Positions 16,620-26,571 of a stretch of DNA of 64,000 nt are shown here, piece after piece. A model generated the notes under the pieces. It worked only from the letters and a program-made list of their open reading frames with translations. It was not told the origin of the DNA and made no database searches. Within the stretch, counting starts at the first letter, position 1. Every line of letters begins with the position of its first letter. A program made the translations under genes and the position numbers. The stretch comes from Spirosoma arboris. GTDB taxonomy: Bacteria; Bacteroidota; Bacteroidia; Cytophagales; Spirosomataceae. The stretch spans positions 124,001-188,000 of the forward strand of contig NZ_WPIN01000007.1 in the NCBI RefSeq assembly GCF_009754945.1, written 5' to 3'.

Positions 16620-17423
16620 TTACACAATACTCAACAATTGCCCTTTTTCGGTTTCTGTTACAATTAACCCCAACTTTCCTGAAGGGTCATAAATACAATT
16701 AGACGGGTTTTGGCCGGGCAACGAAATATCGCGCACGAAGGCACCATCAGCCGAAAATACCCGAATGATGCCCGCGCCAAAAACGGCGACGTACAAATTG
16801 CCATCAGGGCCGGGCGTCATACCATCAGGGCCGGGAACCGACGCACCCACGGGAGCATCAATGACAGTCGCCCATACGCGAATAGTTTCCCAGCTTAGTC
16901 CTTCTATATCCCAGTAACCGCTCCAGATACGTTGTTGATGCGTTTCAGCGATCAACAGTGTTTGACTATCAGGATAAAAGGCAAGCCCATTTGGGTAAAG
17001 TAATCCATCGGCAATAATTTCAACCGAACCCTTCGCCGAATAAACCACCACATAGCCCTGTTGACCTACATCGGGTGGACCTGGACAGGTAACGATCAAA
17101 TTGTTGTGACTATCGAAGGTCAGATCATTTGGCATATTAAGAGGCTGGCCACTTACATGACTAATGACGGTTTCGATGGCTTCGGTGTTTATATCTAAAC
17201 GCCGGATTGCGTTTTGCCCTGAATCGCAAAACCATAGGTCCCCCATATTACAAACGAGTGCATTAGGACGCCCGCCGGTTTGAATTCGCTTAGTTTTACC
17301 ATCTTTATACCGACAAAATAATCCCTCTCCTTCTTGTTCTACACACCAAAGATTGCCGTGTGCATCAAATGCCGGCCCTTCGGGAAAACGTAAGCCTTCT
17401 GCCAGTACACGTATATTATCCAT
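16620..17423 (-). CDS. SMP-30/gluconolactonase-like beta-propeller hydrolase
   Basis: A 267-aa six-bladed beta-propeller of the SMP-30/gluconolactonase/LRE family, which hydrolyses sugar lactones with a bound metal. Motifs: AEGLRFPEGPAFDAHGNLW near 8, GGRPNALVC near 50, NMPNDLTFDSHNNLIVT near 100, LYPNGLAFYPDSQTLLIAET near 142 and GPDGMTPGPDGNLYVAVFG near 198. The Glu, Asn and Asp metal ligands of the family fall in these blocks. No signal peptide is seen. It is divergent from a GMC oxidoreductase, and the pair could act on a sugar and its lactone, which is inference. Confidence 0.88.
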   Translation of the reverse strand: MDNIRVLAEGLRFPEGPAFDAHGNLWCVEQEGEGLFCRYKDGKTKRIQTGGRPNALVCNMGDLWFCDSGQNAIRRLDINTEAIETVISHVSGQPLNMPNDLTFDSHNNLIVTCPGPPDVGQQGYVVVYSAKGSVEIIADGLLYPNGLAFYPDSQTLLIAETHQQRIWSGYWDIEGLSWETIRVWATVIDAPVGASVPGPDGMTPGPDGNLYVAVFGAGIIRVFSADGAFVRDISLPGQNPSNCIYDPSGKLGLIVTETEKGQLLSIV

Positions 17424-17664
17424 AACAGTAAGTCGTTGAGCTCTTATACCTTATTCAAAAAATGTGCCGTGTCGTTTAGTAGCAGGCACAGTGTAAATCA
17501 GACCATTAAGACTAAAGAGAAGTTATTAATTTTTGTTTACAGATTTTATCATACGAACACATAGGCAAGAATTTAGCGAATACTATTCAGTTATTAATTC
17601 TTTTAAATTTTAAACTATATGACAAATTAATTATATCTTCAACGTACATTAATCGCCTGTTGAT

Positions 17665-19299
17665 ATGACATTCGACTACATTATTGTTGGTGCTGGATCA
17701 GCAGGTTGCGTGCTGGCAAACCGCCTGTCGGCAGACCCATCTTTGTCCGTACTCCTATTGGAAGCGGGTGGCCCCGATACAAAAATGGAGATTCATATTC
17801 CGGCGGCATACACCAAATTACATGGTTCAGCCGTTGATTGGGGATTCTGGACAGAACCACAAGCCGCCCTTAATAATCGACGAATGTATCAGCCACGCGG
17901 TAAAACGTTGGGCGGCTGTTCGTCAACCAATGCTATGGCTTATGTGCGCGGCAATCGACTTGATTATGACGACTGGGCGGCATTAGGAAATAAGGGCTGG
18001 GGCTATCAGGATGTGCTGCCTTACTTCATACGATCGGAGCATAATGAGCAATATTCTCAACTCGACCCTGCTTATCATGGTAGTGAGGGACCGCTAAATG
18101 TCACTTATGCTACTAGCTTCCAAACGCCTTTAGCAGCCGCATTCGTCGATTCATGTAGTCAAACAGGCATTCCCGCCAATCCTGATTATAATGGAGCCAA
18201 ACAGGAAGGCACAGGCTTATTTCAGTTTACGATTAAAGATGGCCGAAGGCACAGTGTAGCATCGGCATTTTTAAAGCCAATCAGGAATCGCCCTAATCTA
18301 AAAGTAATTACGGGTGCTCACACGAAGCAGATTCTTATTCAAAATGACCGTGTCACTGGCGTTGAGTTCGTAACAGGGAAAAACCAGACAGAGCAAGTCA
18401 CTGCCCGAAAGGAAGTTATTTTGTCGGCAGGCGCTTTTCATTCACCTCAGTTACTGATGCTATCAGGGGTTGGCCCTGTTGATACACTTCGATCAGCAGG
18501 TATTACGGTGAAAAAAGAATTACCCGGAGTTGGGCAAAACCTACAGGATCACGTGTTTACGGGCGTTAGTAGCTTGTGTTCACAGCGGGGTGTATCGGCC
18601 AATTTTCACCTCAAGCCACTAAATCAGCTCAAAGGGCTGGCTCAGTTTTTTATCTCCCACAAAGGACCACTGACGATGAGTCCGCTCGAAGCCGTGGCAT
18701 TTTTGAAAACGGAACACTTATCAACGCAATCTCATTCAGACCAGGTCGATATGCAGTTTCATTTTGCGCCTGTACATTTCGGGAATGACGGCAAAGCTGA
18801 TTTTTACGATCTCGCGACCTACCCCTTTACGGATGGCTACACGATTCTGCCAACCCTACTAAAACCCAAAAGCCGGGGGTACGTTAGCCTTCGCTCTCGC
18901 AACCCGCTCGATGCCCCAATCATTCAGCCAAATTACTTAACGGAAGAAGTGGACAAACTGGTACTAATCAGCGGACTTCGAAAAGCCATTGAGGTTATGC
19001 AGGCCGATGCTTTTGGTCCTTATAGCCAGGGCATTAATATGCCAACTAGTTATAGCTCCGACGATGCACTGTGGGAGCATATTCTGGCAGTTCTTGAAAC
19101 GGTCTACCATCCTGTAGGCACCTGTAAAATGGGCACCGACGAATTAGCTGTGGTAGACGATACGCTTCGGGCAAAAGGGATTGAGGGTCTTCGGGTAGTC
19201 GATGCCTCCATTATGCCAACGATTGTATCGGGCAACACCAATGCACCCGTTATTATGATTGCAGAAAAAGCCGCTGATTTGATTTTGGGGAGTAAGTGA
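17665..19299 (+). CDS. GMC-family FAD oxidoreductase (choline dehydrogenase-like)
   Basis: A 544-aa flavoprotein that oxidises an alcohol group. The FAD fold begins at residue 4, YIIVGAGSAGCVLANRLS, with EAGG near 34. The GMC signature 1 is GKTLGGCSSTNAMAYVRGN near 80 and signature 2 GAFHSPQLLMLSGVG near 256. The C-terminal block has the catalytic His in VYHPVGTCKMG near 482 and VVDASIMPTIVSGNTNAP near 512. Substrate (choline, sugar or other alcohol) cannot be decided. No Tat or Sec signal is evident. It is divergent from the SMP-30 gene across 240 AT-rich bases. Confidence 0.92.
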   Translation: MTFDYIIVGAGSAGCVLANRLSADPSLSVLLLEAGGPDTKMEIHIPAAYTKLHGSAVDWGFWTEPQAALNNRRMYQPRGKTLGGCSSTNAMAYVRGNRLDYDDWAALGNKGWGYQDVLPYFIRSEHNEQYSQLDPAYHGSEGPLNVTYATSFQTPLAAAFVDSCSQTGIPANPDYNGAKQEGTGLFQFTIKDGRRHSVASAFLKPIRNRPNLKVITGAHTKQILIQNDRVTGVEFVTGKNQTEQVTARKEVILSAGAFHSPQLLMLSGVGPVDTLRSAGITVKKELPGVGQNLQDHVFTGVSSLCSQRGVSANFHLKPLNQLKGLAQFFISHKGPLTMSPLEAVAFLKTEHLSTQSHSDQVDMQFHFAPVHFGNDGKADFYDLATYPFTDGYTILPTLLKPKSRGYVSLRSRNPLDAPIIQPNYLTEEVDKLVLISGLRKAIEVMQADAFGPYSQGINMPTSYSSDDALWEHILAVLETVYHPVGTCKMGTDELAVVDDTLRAKGIEGLRVVDASIMPTIVSGNTNAPVIMIAEKAADLILGSK

Positions 19300-19390
19300 A
19301 GTGAGTGGAGTAGATTCCTTCCCACCTCACTTACTGGACTTCGTTTACTCAGTCAACTTACTTCACCCATTCCACCTACTTCACTCACTC
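19290..19390. repeat. Low-complexity imperfect inverted repeat between convergent genes
   Basis: AGTAAGTGAAGTGAGTGG near 19291 faces CCACCTCACTTACT near 19322 and a second pyrimidine-rich copy near 19357-19390. Pairing is imperfect with several alternatives. It fills the gap between the GMC and AlgJ-like stops. Confidence 0.55.
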
Positions 19391-19397
19391 AACCAAA

Positions 19398-20495
19398 TCA
19401 AAAAGTTGCCAGTTGATTAATATTTCGCTCAACAATCTCAAGTACGAGTATTGTAGGCCGCTCAGAACGAACAGCTTCAGCATCCAATTTACCATCTCTT
19501 ATAAAATACGATTCTCTAAAATAGGCAGGTAAATAGCGCATCATGCTATTGCTAAACGAATCGCCAATAAACAGCAATCGGTCGAAACCCGATCCAGCAA
19601 AACGTCGAGCGGGAAAAACGGCTTTCTCACGTGGTATAACGGCTATTTGTCGACTAGCGAGCTTAGACGATGGCCGAATTGCATAAGCTACTTTTTCGTT
19701 TACGTTGTCCTGTAAAGTCAGCATGTGGGTTAAATCACCACTCATACCAGACCGCTGCTGAATGGTATAATTCATCACATATACAGGTGGAATCGTTGGT
19801 CGATCTTGTCGGATGCGATTCAAAAGAGCCGCGCAACCGACTAACGTTCCGTACTCATTCCAATGGGTATCAGTCTGATAATACACACGATGAGTTCGCT
19901 TGGCAGCCAGCAGGGTATCACGAATGTCAATAAATGGAAGATTAGTCTTCGCCATTGCTCGCTTTAATACGTCTAGGCGGGAGAGCTCCTTACTTTGCTG
20001 TAAATGATCGGGTAGATATTCAGGATAAATTGTTTGCGAATCGGGAGCAATTAGGACATATAATTTAATGCCTTGTCGAGCTAATTCCTGCTGCCTGCCA
20101 ATCAGGTGATCAGTAATTAGAGCAGCCGAACTGTCTGAAAGAGGCACTAGACCCCGGTGCTGGTCGACAACCTGGTTATAGCTATTCCCGAGGTAGAACC
20201 AGCCATTTTTTCCAACGACTACTTTTTCGGGTAAGGGCGACTGTCCTAATATTTTATATTTCCATCGACTATATACGTAAAACAGCGCATTGCGACCACC
20301 AAAATTCTCTTTGTAATACTGATCAAACCGAATCACAAATTGCCGAACGTACGGAAAGTGTAGTAAGGGCATACGTCTCAGTCGCCGGTTTTCGGTGCTT
20401 CGAAACCAGGCGGATAGCCCAACTACCTGATCGAGTGATGGTAGTAGTAGCAAAATGGCGAAACTAATAGCGGCCAGGCGTAATCGTACTTGCAT
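19398..20495 (-). CDS. AlgJ/AlgX-like SGNH acetyltransferase
   Basis: A 365-aa protein with an N-terminal membrane anchor (residues 8-28) and a periplasmic SGNH-type domain. The three catalytic elements are visible: YYQTDTHWNEYGTLVG near 205 gives the Asp-x-His pair, FIGDSFSNSMMRYLP near 313 gives the Ser nucleophile, and VVVGKNGWFYLGN near 92 is the AlgJ/X family block. It probably transfers acetyl groups to an extracellular polysaccharide. The MBOAT gene lies 24 bases upstream on the same strand, the usual AlgI/AlgJ pairing. No other alginate genes are near, so the acceptor polymer is unknown. Confidence 0.85.
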   Translation of the reverse strand: MQVRLRLAAISFAILLLLPSLDQVVGLSAWFRSTENRRLRRMPLLHFPYVRQFVIRFDQYYKENFGGRNALFYVYSRWKYKILGQSPLPEKVVVGKNGWFYLGNSYNQVVDQHRGLVPLSDSSAALITDHLIGRQQELARQGIKLYVLIAPDSQTIYPEYLPDHLQQSKELSRLDVLKRAMAKTNLPFIDIRDTLLAAKRTHRVYYQTDTHWNEYGTLVGCAALLNRIRQDRPTIPPVYVMNYTIQQRSGMSGDLTHMLTLQDNVNEKVAYAIRPSSKLASRQIAVIPREKAVFPARRFAGSGFDRLLFIGDSFSNSMMRYLPAYFRESYFIRDGKLDAEAVRSERPTILVLEIVERNINQLATF

Positions 20496-20519
20496 AATTT
20501 GTGAGGCCCAGTGCAGTAA

Positions 20520-21974
20520 TCAGAACCGGAAATAAATAAATGGATTGTAACTATCTGCCGCCAGATACGATGCAGCTAAGACAAACAGTCCAATAAGTCC
20601 CAGCACATATACTACGTTTAGCATGCTCTTAGCAGGCAATACTACTACAAGCACTAATAATCGATGCCAGATTAGTTGAACTTGTTGATAGACAGGCATG
20701 GATAACAAAACACCAAGTAGTAACGAACAACAAAATTCGACATTCAAAAAATAGCCCAGCGGAAAAGCAACCCGCCCTAGAGGCCCCATGCCAGCCATTT
20801 TCTGGAGGTACGCCAACGCTGAAGCCAGATCTTCGGCCCGAAAAAATACCCAGCCTATAAGAACAATCAACAGCGCATATAGATGCCCAATGGGAGCCCA
20901 CACACGTTCCAGCCATTTTCCCAAGCCCGCTCGTTCAATAAGTACCCAGGCACCATGATAGAGTCCCCAGATAATGAAATTCCAACTAGCACCATGCCAA
21001 AGGCCGGTTACGAAAAACACGATCAGCAAATTACGATAGGTACGGGCTTTGCTACCCCGATTTCCCCCCAGTGGAATGTATAAGTAATCGCGAAACCAAC
21101 TTGACAGGGAAATGTGCCAGCGTCGCCAGAAATCCTGAATAGAGCGGGAGATATAAGGATAGTTAAAATTTTCTTTGAAATCGAAGCCAACCATCTTCCC
21201 CAAACCAATCGCCATATCGGAATAGCCAGAAAAGTCAAAATAGATTTGAAGCGCGTAGGCGATAATACCCAGCCAGGCCGTTTCTGTAGGATAACTATCA
21301 GGTGAGGCCTTAAAAATTGTATCGGCTACACTGGCAAACGTATTGGCTAAAAGGATTTTTTTAGCGAGCCCGATAATAAACCGTTCGGCTCCAATACCAA
21401 ATTTTTCCAAGGTAACAGTCCGCTCTACGAGTTCGGGAGCAATGTCAGCATAGCGAACAATTGGGCCCGCAATCTGATGAGGAAACATAGCCACATAGGT
21501 ACCATAGTCCAGAAAACTTCGATTAGCCCGAATACGCCCCCAGTAAATATCGAGCGTATAGGAAATACCCTGAAAGGTATAGAAACTGATCCCGATCGGG
21601 AGCGTAACTGATGATATAGTCAAGCTATCGGCAATGGGCAGTGCAAAGGCTTCAGCCAAACTATGTACCGAATTGACCAGAAAATTGGCGTATTTATAAT
21701 AAAACAGCAGGGATAAACTCCCTATCAAAGATAACAAAAGCCCAGCCTGTCGCTTTCCTTTTTCAACCAGCCATCCGGCTAGAAAATTAATGCAGATTGA
21801 TAGCAGTAACACCAATACAACAAGCCCTTCACCCCACGCATAGAACAACAGACTAGCCCCAAACAAAAAGGCATTATTCCAACGCATACCGTGCCAACTT
21901 CGAGGCAGCAAGTAATAGATAATCAAGAAATAAGGAAGAAATAAAAATAAAAAAATGGCCGAACTAAAGAGCAT
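20520..21974 (-). CDS. MBOAT O-acyltransferase (AlgI-like)
   Basis: A 484-aa multi-pass inner-membrane protein with about ten to twelve hydrophobic segments. It moves acetyl groups from the cytoplasm across the membrane for polysaccharide O-acetylation. Seen: GISFYTFQGISYTLDIYWG near 128, FDFSGYSDMAIGLGKMVG near 241, the family block FWRRWHISLSSWFRDYLYIP near 280 and the catalytic His in GLWHGASWNFIIWGLYHG near 320. Together with the downstream AlgJ-like protein it makes a minimal acetylation pair. Confidence 0.92.
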   Translation of the reverse strand: MLFSSAIFLFLFLPYFLIIYYLLPRSWHGMRWNNAFLFGASLLFYAWGEGLVVLVLLLSICINFLAGWLVEKGKRQAGLLLSLIGSLSLLFYYKYANFLVNSVHSLAEAFALPIADSLTISSVTLPIGISFYTFQGISYTLDIYWGRIRANRSFLDYGTYVAMFPHQIAGPIVRYADIAPELVERTVTLEKFGIGAERFIIGLAKKILLANTFASVADTIFKASPDSYPTETAWLGIIAYALQIYFDFSGYSDMAIGLGKMVGFDFKENFNYPYISRSIQDFWRRWHISLSSWFRDYLYIPLGGNRGSKARTYRNLLIVFFVTGLWHGASWNFIIWGLYHGAWVLIERAGLGKWLERVWAPIGHLYALLIVLIGWVFFRAEDLASALAYLQKMAGMGPLGRVAFPLGYFLNVEFCCSLLLGVLLSMPVYQQVQLIWHRLLVLVVVLPAKSMLNVVYVLGLIGLFVLAASYLAADSYNPFIYFRF

Positions 21975-22017
21975 ATACCGGACAATAAGTCAGGCCAAAG
22001 TTAGCGGAAAGGACTAG

Positions 22018-22070
22018 AATGCGAAAAGGGATCAGGGAGCCATTAAGACACCCTGATCCCTTTTCGCATT
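22018..22070. repeat. 20-bp perfect inverted repeat
   Basis: Arms 22018-22037 and 22051-22070 (AATGCGAAAAGGGATCAGGG and its complement) surround a 13-base loop. It lies between the stop of the beta-barrel protein gene and the MBOAT start, both on the minus strand, and probably terminates the upstream gene. Confidence 0.85.
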
Positions 22071-22085
22071 TCGCTTACCTGATCG

Positions 22086-22715
22086 CTAAAAGAACGATAG
22101 TCGAAGTACAAATGGAGTACCTCCATATACCTGATACGATATAGGATCGCTCGGTTTGTAGTTTAGATTATAGAGCGCCGTAAGGTTTACGCCAAATCGA
22201 CGCGAAATCGGCTGCGAATAAGTTACTCCTACTAATGGTGCGGTAACACTACCAGTAATTGGGGTAGTTTGGTCCACTTTTTGTTGATATGTAGTATTTT
22301 GTAACTCACCATGCAGATACAAGTTGGGCAGTATACTCGGAATAAATTCATACATGACGAATCCTCTTACTCCGTATTGATTGATTGTAATTCCCTGAGT
22401 AGGCGAGAAATATCCTGCCTTATAGCGCGTATAAGTATAACTTAGACTAACACCAACGATCATTCGTTCGGTAGCCTGATAGGCAACAACTGGCGCAACA
22501 CCTAAACTAAAAGGATTACCAAATTGAAATCCATTGATACCTCCCCCAAACCGGAGCCGCTGTCCGAACGGTAACGGGCGCCCTTCTGGAGTTTGAGTTT
22601 TCAGCGGGTCCCGGCCCTGGTCCCGGCGCTCATCGGGATCTTCGGTAAGCTGTCCGAACGCCAGACTACTACTCAGCAAAGCCGTGATAAACAGTAACTT
22701 TCGAATATGATTCAT
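22086..22715 (-). CDS. Secreted outer-membrane beta-barrel-like protein
   Basis: A 209-aa protein with a signal peptide (MNHIRKLLFITALLSSSLAF, cleavage near GQ). The rest alternates short amphipathic beta strands with glycine/asparagine turns and ends in an aromatic LRLSFF, typical of small outer-membrane barrels. It is not recognised as a named family. It lies 41 bases downstream of mgtC on the same strand and may be cotranscribed. Confidence 0.65.
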   Translation of the reverse strand: MNHIRKLLFITALLSSSLAFGQLTEDPDERRDQGRDPLKTQTPEGRPLPFGQRLRFGGGINGFQFGNPFSLGVAPVVAYQATERMIVGVSLSYTYTRYKAGYFSPTQGITINQYGVRGFVMYEFIPSILPNLYLHGELQNTTYQQKVDQTTPITGSVTAPLVGVTYSQPISRRFGVNLTALYNLNYKPSDPISYQVYGGTPFVLRLSFF

Positions 22716-22756
22716 TTTGTCTTGTGCGAAATAAAAACTTATACTAAGTAACGAAA

Positions 22757-23386
22757 TCAGAATGTAAATTCTTTTACTTGAGGATCATTCAATAAATGTT
22801 TAATACACTTTTCATGGTTTTGCTCAGAACCATCGACACGCCAGTGTCCAATAATTTCCGTACCGATGCGCTGCTGTTGACTTCTCGTTGGTGATAGACC
22901 ACATTCCTCAAAAAAAGCTTCATATTGATTCAACGTCTTGTTATGAAACGCCGTCACAATTTTATAATCACGCGTCTGATTCATTTTCTGAATTCTCTTG
23001 GCAAAACCAACCAATAGCAGCAGCGACCCCAGAATAAACACGAAACCGACAATAGCAATATCGTAATGCCCCGCACCCACGCACATCCCTAACGCAGATA
23101 CAGCCCAAACCGTTGCAGCCGTTGTAAGTCCTTTTACGCGACTATCTTCCCGAAAGATGATGCCCGCTCCCAGAAAGCCAATACCATTCACGATGTTGGC
23201 GGCAATACGGTCGCCAGAGCCTCCGATTCGGCCCGAAATCATCGTAAACAGGGTCGACCCAACGCAAATCATAATCATGGTGCGTAAGCCGGCTGCCTTG
23301 CCATGATATTCACGTTCAACGCCAATTAGCCCGCCAATAACCAGCGCGGCACTCAGTCGAATAATGTCTTCTTCTGCAAAATTCAT
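22757..23386 (-). CDS. MgtC/SapB family membrane protein
   Basis: A 209-aa inner-membrane protein. The MgtC signature is in the first 120 residues: RLSAALVIGGLIGVEREYHG near 10, AAGLRTMIMICVGSTLFTM near 32 and GIGFLGAGIIFREDSRVKGL near 68, with four to five membrane segments. A soluble ACT-like C-terminal domain of about 80 residues follows, as in Salmonella MgtC. Members influence magnesium homeostasis or ATP synthase. It is divergent from uvrA. Confidence 0.92.
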   Translation of the reverse strand: MNFAEEDIIRLSAALVIGGLIGVEREYHGKAAGLRTMIMICVGSTLFTMISGRIGGSGDRIAANIVNGIGFLGAGIIFREDSRVKGLTTAATVWAVSALGMCVGAGHYDIAIVGFVFILGSLLLLVGFAKRIQKMNQTRDYKIVTAFHNKTLNQYEAFFEECGLSPTRSQQQRIGTEIIGHWRVDGSEQNHEKCIKHLLNDPQVKEFTF

Positions 23387-23523
23387 TTGTTTCGTTGGCC
23401 AACTATAGGACCCTCCAGAATCGCACGGCGTTGCAATTGCCGGTTAAGAAAAGCAATCAGGAGAAACCATATTTCGAAATAAACCGTTAAAATCTAGATA
23501 GAGTTTATCCTCATTAACACCGA

Positions 23524-26454
23524 ATGACCCAGACCACGGAAACCGAACGTCGGAATAATACCGACGAGCAAATACGTTCTGTTGACAATCTCAGCCCCAA
23601 GCAATTTATTATCATTAAAGGGGCGAAAGTACATAATCTAAAAGGAATTGATGTTGCTATTCCCCGCAACAAATTAGTAGTCCTGACCGGCCTATCGGGT
23701 TCGGGTAAATCATCGTTAGCCTTCGACACCTTGTTTGCAGAAGGCCAGCGCATGTATGTCGAAAGCCTGAGTAGCTATGCCCGGCAGTTTCTGGGCCGGA
23801 TGGAAAAGCCTGAAGTTGAGTACATTAAGGGTGTATCGCCAGCAATTGCCATCGAACAAAAAGTTTCGACTCGTAATCCACGTTCCACTGTAGGCACCTC
23901 TACTGAAATCTACGATTATCTGAAATTGCTTTTTGGGCGGGCGGGCGTTACCTATTCCCCTATTTCAGGCCACGAAGTTCGGAAAGATACCGTTACTGAT
24001 GTCGTCAATTATATGTACGGCTTTGAGGTTGGTCCGGGTGGTTCCCCACAGCGGGTTATGATTATGGCACCGTTGCGGGTGCGCGAAGGACGGACATTAG
24101 CCTACGAGCTAAATATTCTGCTACAGAAAGGCTATACCCGGGTCGTAGCTGATGGAAACGTATTACAGATTGAAGACATTCTAGAATCGGATAGCCAGCA
24201 ATCGCTGGAAACGGCTGTCGAGCAACGATTATCGGCTAACGACTTAGAAATTCTCGTTGATCGGGGCACGGTTCTTTACGACGAAAATGGCCAACCTGAT
24301 GAAGATAACCAATATCGGTTCTCCGACTCTGTGCAAACGGCCTTTAGTGAGGGCGAAGGCAGTTGCCGAGTCGATATTGTAGGGCGAGAATCAAGAATTT
24401 TCTCAGATAAGTTCGAGTTGGATGGAATTGTCTTTGAAGAGCCGAGCGTTAACTTGTTCACGTTCAATAACCCATATGGAGCCTGTCGTCGATGTGATGG
24501 GTTTGGCAAAGTGTTGGGTATTGATCCGGATTTAGTTATTCCAGACAAGAACCTGTCTGTTTTTGAAGGAGCCATTGCGCCCTGGCGCAGCGAGAAAATG
24601 AGTGAGGAGTTTTTGAAACCTTTACTCAAGAATGGCATTCGTTTCGATTTTCCAATCCACCGCCCCTATAAAGACCTGACACCTGCCGAGCAGGAATTAC
24701 TTTGGACAGGCAATACTTACTTCGATGGACTTAACTCATTCTTTGACTTTGTCGAAAGTCAAACGTTCAAAGTTCAGTATCGGGTCATGCTCTCTCGCTA
24801 TCGAGGCAAAACTACTTGTCCAGAGTGTCGGGGATCACGTCTACGCAAGGATGCGGGCTATGTAAAAGTGGCGGGCAAATCCATTACCGATCTGGTGCTG
24901 ATGCCCATAACTCAGGTAACGACCTTTTTCCGTACTCTCGAATTACCACAATCTCAGCAGCAAGTTGCCAATCGAATCCTGATTGAAATCCGCAACCGCT
25001 TAGATTATATGGAGCGGGTTGGCTTAGGCTACTTGACGCTCAACAGGTTAACAAATACGCTATCTGGCGGTGAGTATCAACGAATTAAGCTAGCTACTTC
25101 TTTGGGTTCAGCGTTGGTAGGCTCGATGTACATTCTGGATGAACCAAGTATTGGCCTGCATCCTCGTGATACGAAGCGACTGGTGAGCGTCCTGGAATCA
25201 TTGCGCGATATGGGTAATACAGTTATCGTGGTCGAACATGAAGAAGAAGTAATGCGGGCCGCTGACCAACTCATCGACATTGGTCCCGATGCGGGTTCAC
25301 TAGGCGGTCATCTGGTATTTCAGGGGACATGGGCAGAAATTACGGGGAGCGCGGAGCAGGGTGCACGGACCTCCCTACCCTCTCACACGCTCGACTTTCT
25401 GACCGGCCGAGAAACAGTGCCCGTACCATCTTTTCGGCGAAAGGCAACCAATTTTATTGAGCTGAAAGGTGCTCGGGAAAATAATCTCAAAAATGTGGAT
25501 GTACGCTTCCCGCTGAATACGCTCACCGTTGTAACAGGCGTATCAGGCTCGGGAAAGAGTACGCTGATACGGAAAGTGTTGTACCCAGCCTTGATGCGCC
25601 AAAAAGGCGATGCAGCCGAAGAAGCAGGTAAGTATGACTCGCTAACGGGTTCTCTCGACCGAATTTCAGCCATTGAAATGATCGACCAGAATCCGATTGG
25701 TAAGTCAAGTCGGTCGAATCCAGTTACCTATATCAAAGCCTACGATTATCTTCGGCAAGTCATGGCCGATCAACCAGTATCGAAATCGCGGGCATACAAA
25801 CCCAGCCATTTTTCGTTCAACGTAGACGGTGGTCGATGTGAGGTTTGCCAGGGTGAGGGCGAAGTGAAGATCGAGATGCAGTTCATGGCCGATATTTACC
25901 TCAAGTGCGAAGGTTGTGGCGGAAAACGCTTCAAACAGGAAGTGTTGGAGGTGACATTGCACGACAAAAACGTGTCGGATATTCTGGACATGACAGTCGA
26001 TGAGGCCATCGACTTCTTCCGGAAGTTCGAGCCCAAAATGGCCGATAAACTAAAACCGTTGCAGGATGTTGGGTTGGGCTATATTGGTCTGGGGCAGTCG
26101 GCGAACACACTGTCGGGTGGAGAGGCTCAACGGGTGAAGCTAGCGTCGTTCTTAGGCAAAGGCAATCCCAACAAAGGGGGCACATTGTTTATTTTCGATG
26201 AACCCACGACCGGTCTGCACTTTCACGACATCCGCAAACTGCTTTCAGCCATCAACGCCCTTGTTGATCAGGGAGATTCGGTCATTATTATCGAACACAA
26301 TATGGAGGTCATTAAAAATGCCGACCATATCATTGATCTTGGCCCTGAAGGTGGTGAAACGGGGGGCTATGTGACCTTCACTGGTACACCCGAAGAGATG
26401 GTAAAATTGACCGATGGAAATTATACAGCGGAGTATTTGAAAGGAAAAGTGTAG
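23524..26454 (+). CDS. uvrA: Excinuclease ABC subunit A
   Basis: A 976-aa DNA damage sensor of nucleotide excision repair; it loads UvrB on damaged DNA. Two ABC ATPase halves are intact: Walker A GLSGSGKSS near 56 and GVSGSGKST near 672, with signatures NTLSGGEYQRIKLA near 510 and NTLSGGEAQRVKLA near 861. Zinc modules are ACRRCDGFG near 320 with TCPECRGSR near 430, and CEVCQGEGE near 772 with KCEGCGGKRF near 795. The UvrB-binding region lies at about 120-250. A short non-conserved N-terminal extension of about 25 residues precedes the first strand. Confidence 0.97.
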   Translation: MTQTTETERRNNTDEQIRSVDNLSPKQFIIIKGAKVHNLKGIDVAIPRNKLVVLTGLSGSGKSSLAFDTLFAEGQRMYVESLSSYARQFLGRMEKPEVEYIKGVSPAIAIEQKVSTRNPRSTVGTSTEIYDYLKLLFGRAGVTYSPISGHEVRKDTVTDVVNYMYGFEVGPGGSPQRVMIMAPLRVREGRTLAYELNILLQKGYTRVVADGNVLQIEDILESDSQQSLETAVEQRLSANDLEILVDRGTVLYDENGQPDEDNQYRFSDSVQTAFSEGEGSCRVDIVGRESRIFSDKFELDGIVFEEPSVNLFTFNNPYGACRRCDGFGKVLGIDPDLVIPDKNLSVFEGAIAPWRSEKMSEEFLKPLLKNGIRFDFPIHRPYKDLTPAEQELLWTGNTYFDGLNSFFDFVESQTFKVQYRVMLSRYRGKTTCPECRGSRLRKDAGYVKVAGKSITDLVLMPITQVTTFFRTLELPQSQQQVANRILIEIRNRLDYMERVGLGYLTLNRLTNTLSGGEYQRIKLATSLGSALVGSMYILDEPSIGLHPRDTKRLVSVLESLRDMGNTVIVVEHEEEVMRAADQLIDIGPDAGSLGGHLVFQGTWAEITGSAEQGARTSLPSHTLDFLTGRETVPVPSFRRKATNFIELKGARENNLKNVDVRFPLNTLTVVTGVSGSGKSTLIRKVLYPALMRQKGDAAEEAGKYDSLTGSLDRISAIEMIDQNPIGKSSRSNPVTYIKAYDYLRQVMADQPVSKSRAYKPSHFSFNVDGGRCEVCQGEGEVKIEMQFMADIYLKCEGCGGKRFKQEVLEVTLHDKNVSDILDMTVDEAIDFFRKFEPKMADKLKPLQDVGLGYIGLGQSANTLSGGEAQRVKLASFLGKGNPNKGGTLFIFDEPTTGLHFHDIRKLLSAINALVDQGDSVIIIEHNMEVIKNADHIIDLGPEGGETGGYVTFTGTPEEMVKLTDGNYTAEYLKGKV

Positions 26455-26571
26455 GCTATTTTGACCAGTAAATCCCTGATTAGTAAGCTATTTTTTTGAT
26501 GCAATAAGGTGTCTGTAGGCTACGACCTAACTTTCCCCTAATTTCGCAGCAGTAAATGTACCTGTTGCTTC

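Noticed and set aside
19398..21974. A complete alginate biosynthesis locus
   Set aside because: Only the O-acetylation pair is present. Polymerase, epimerase and export genes are missing, so the acceptor polymer stays open.
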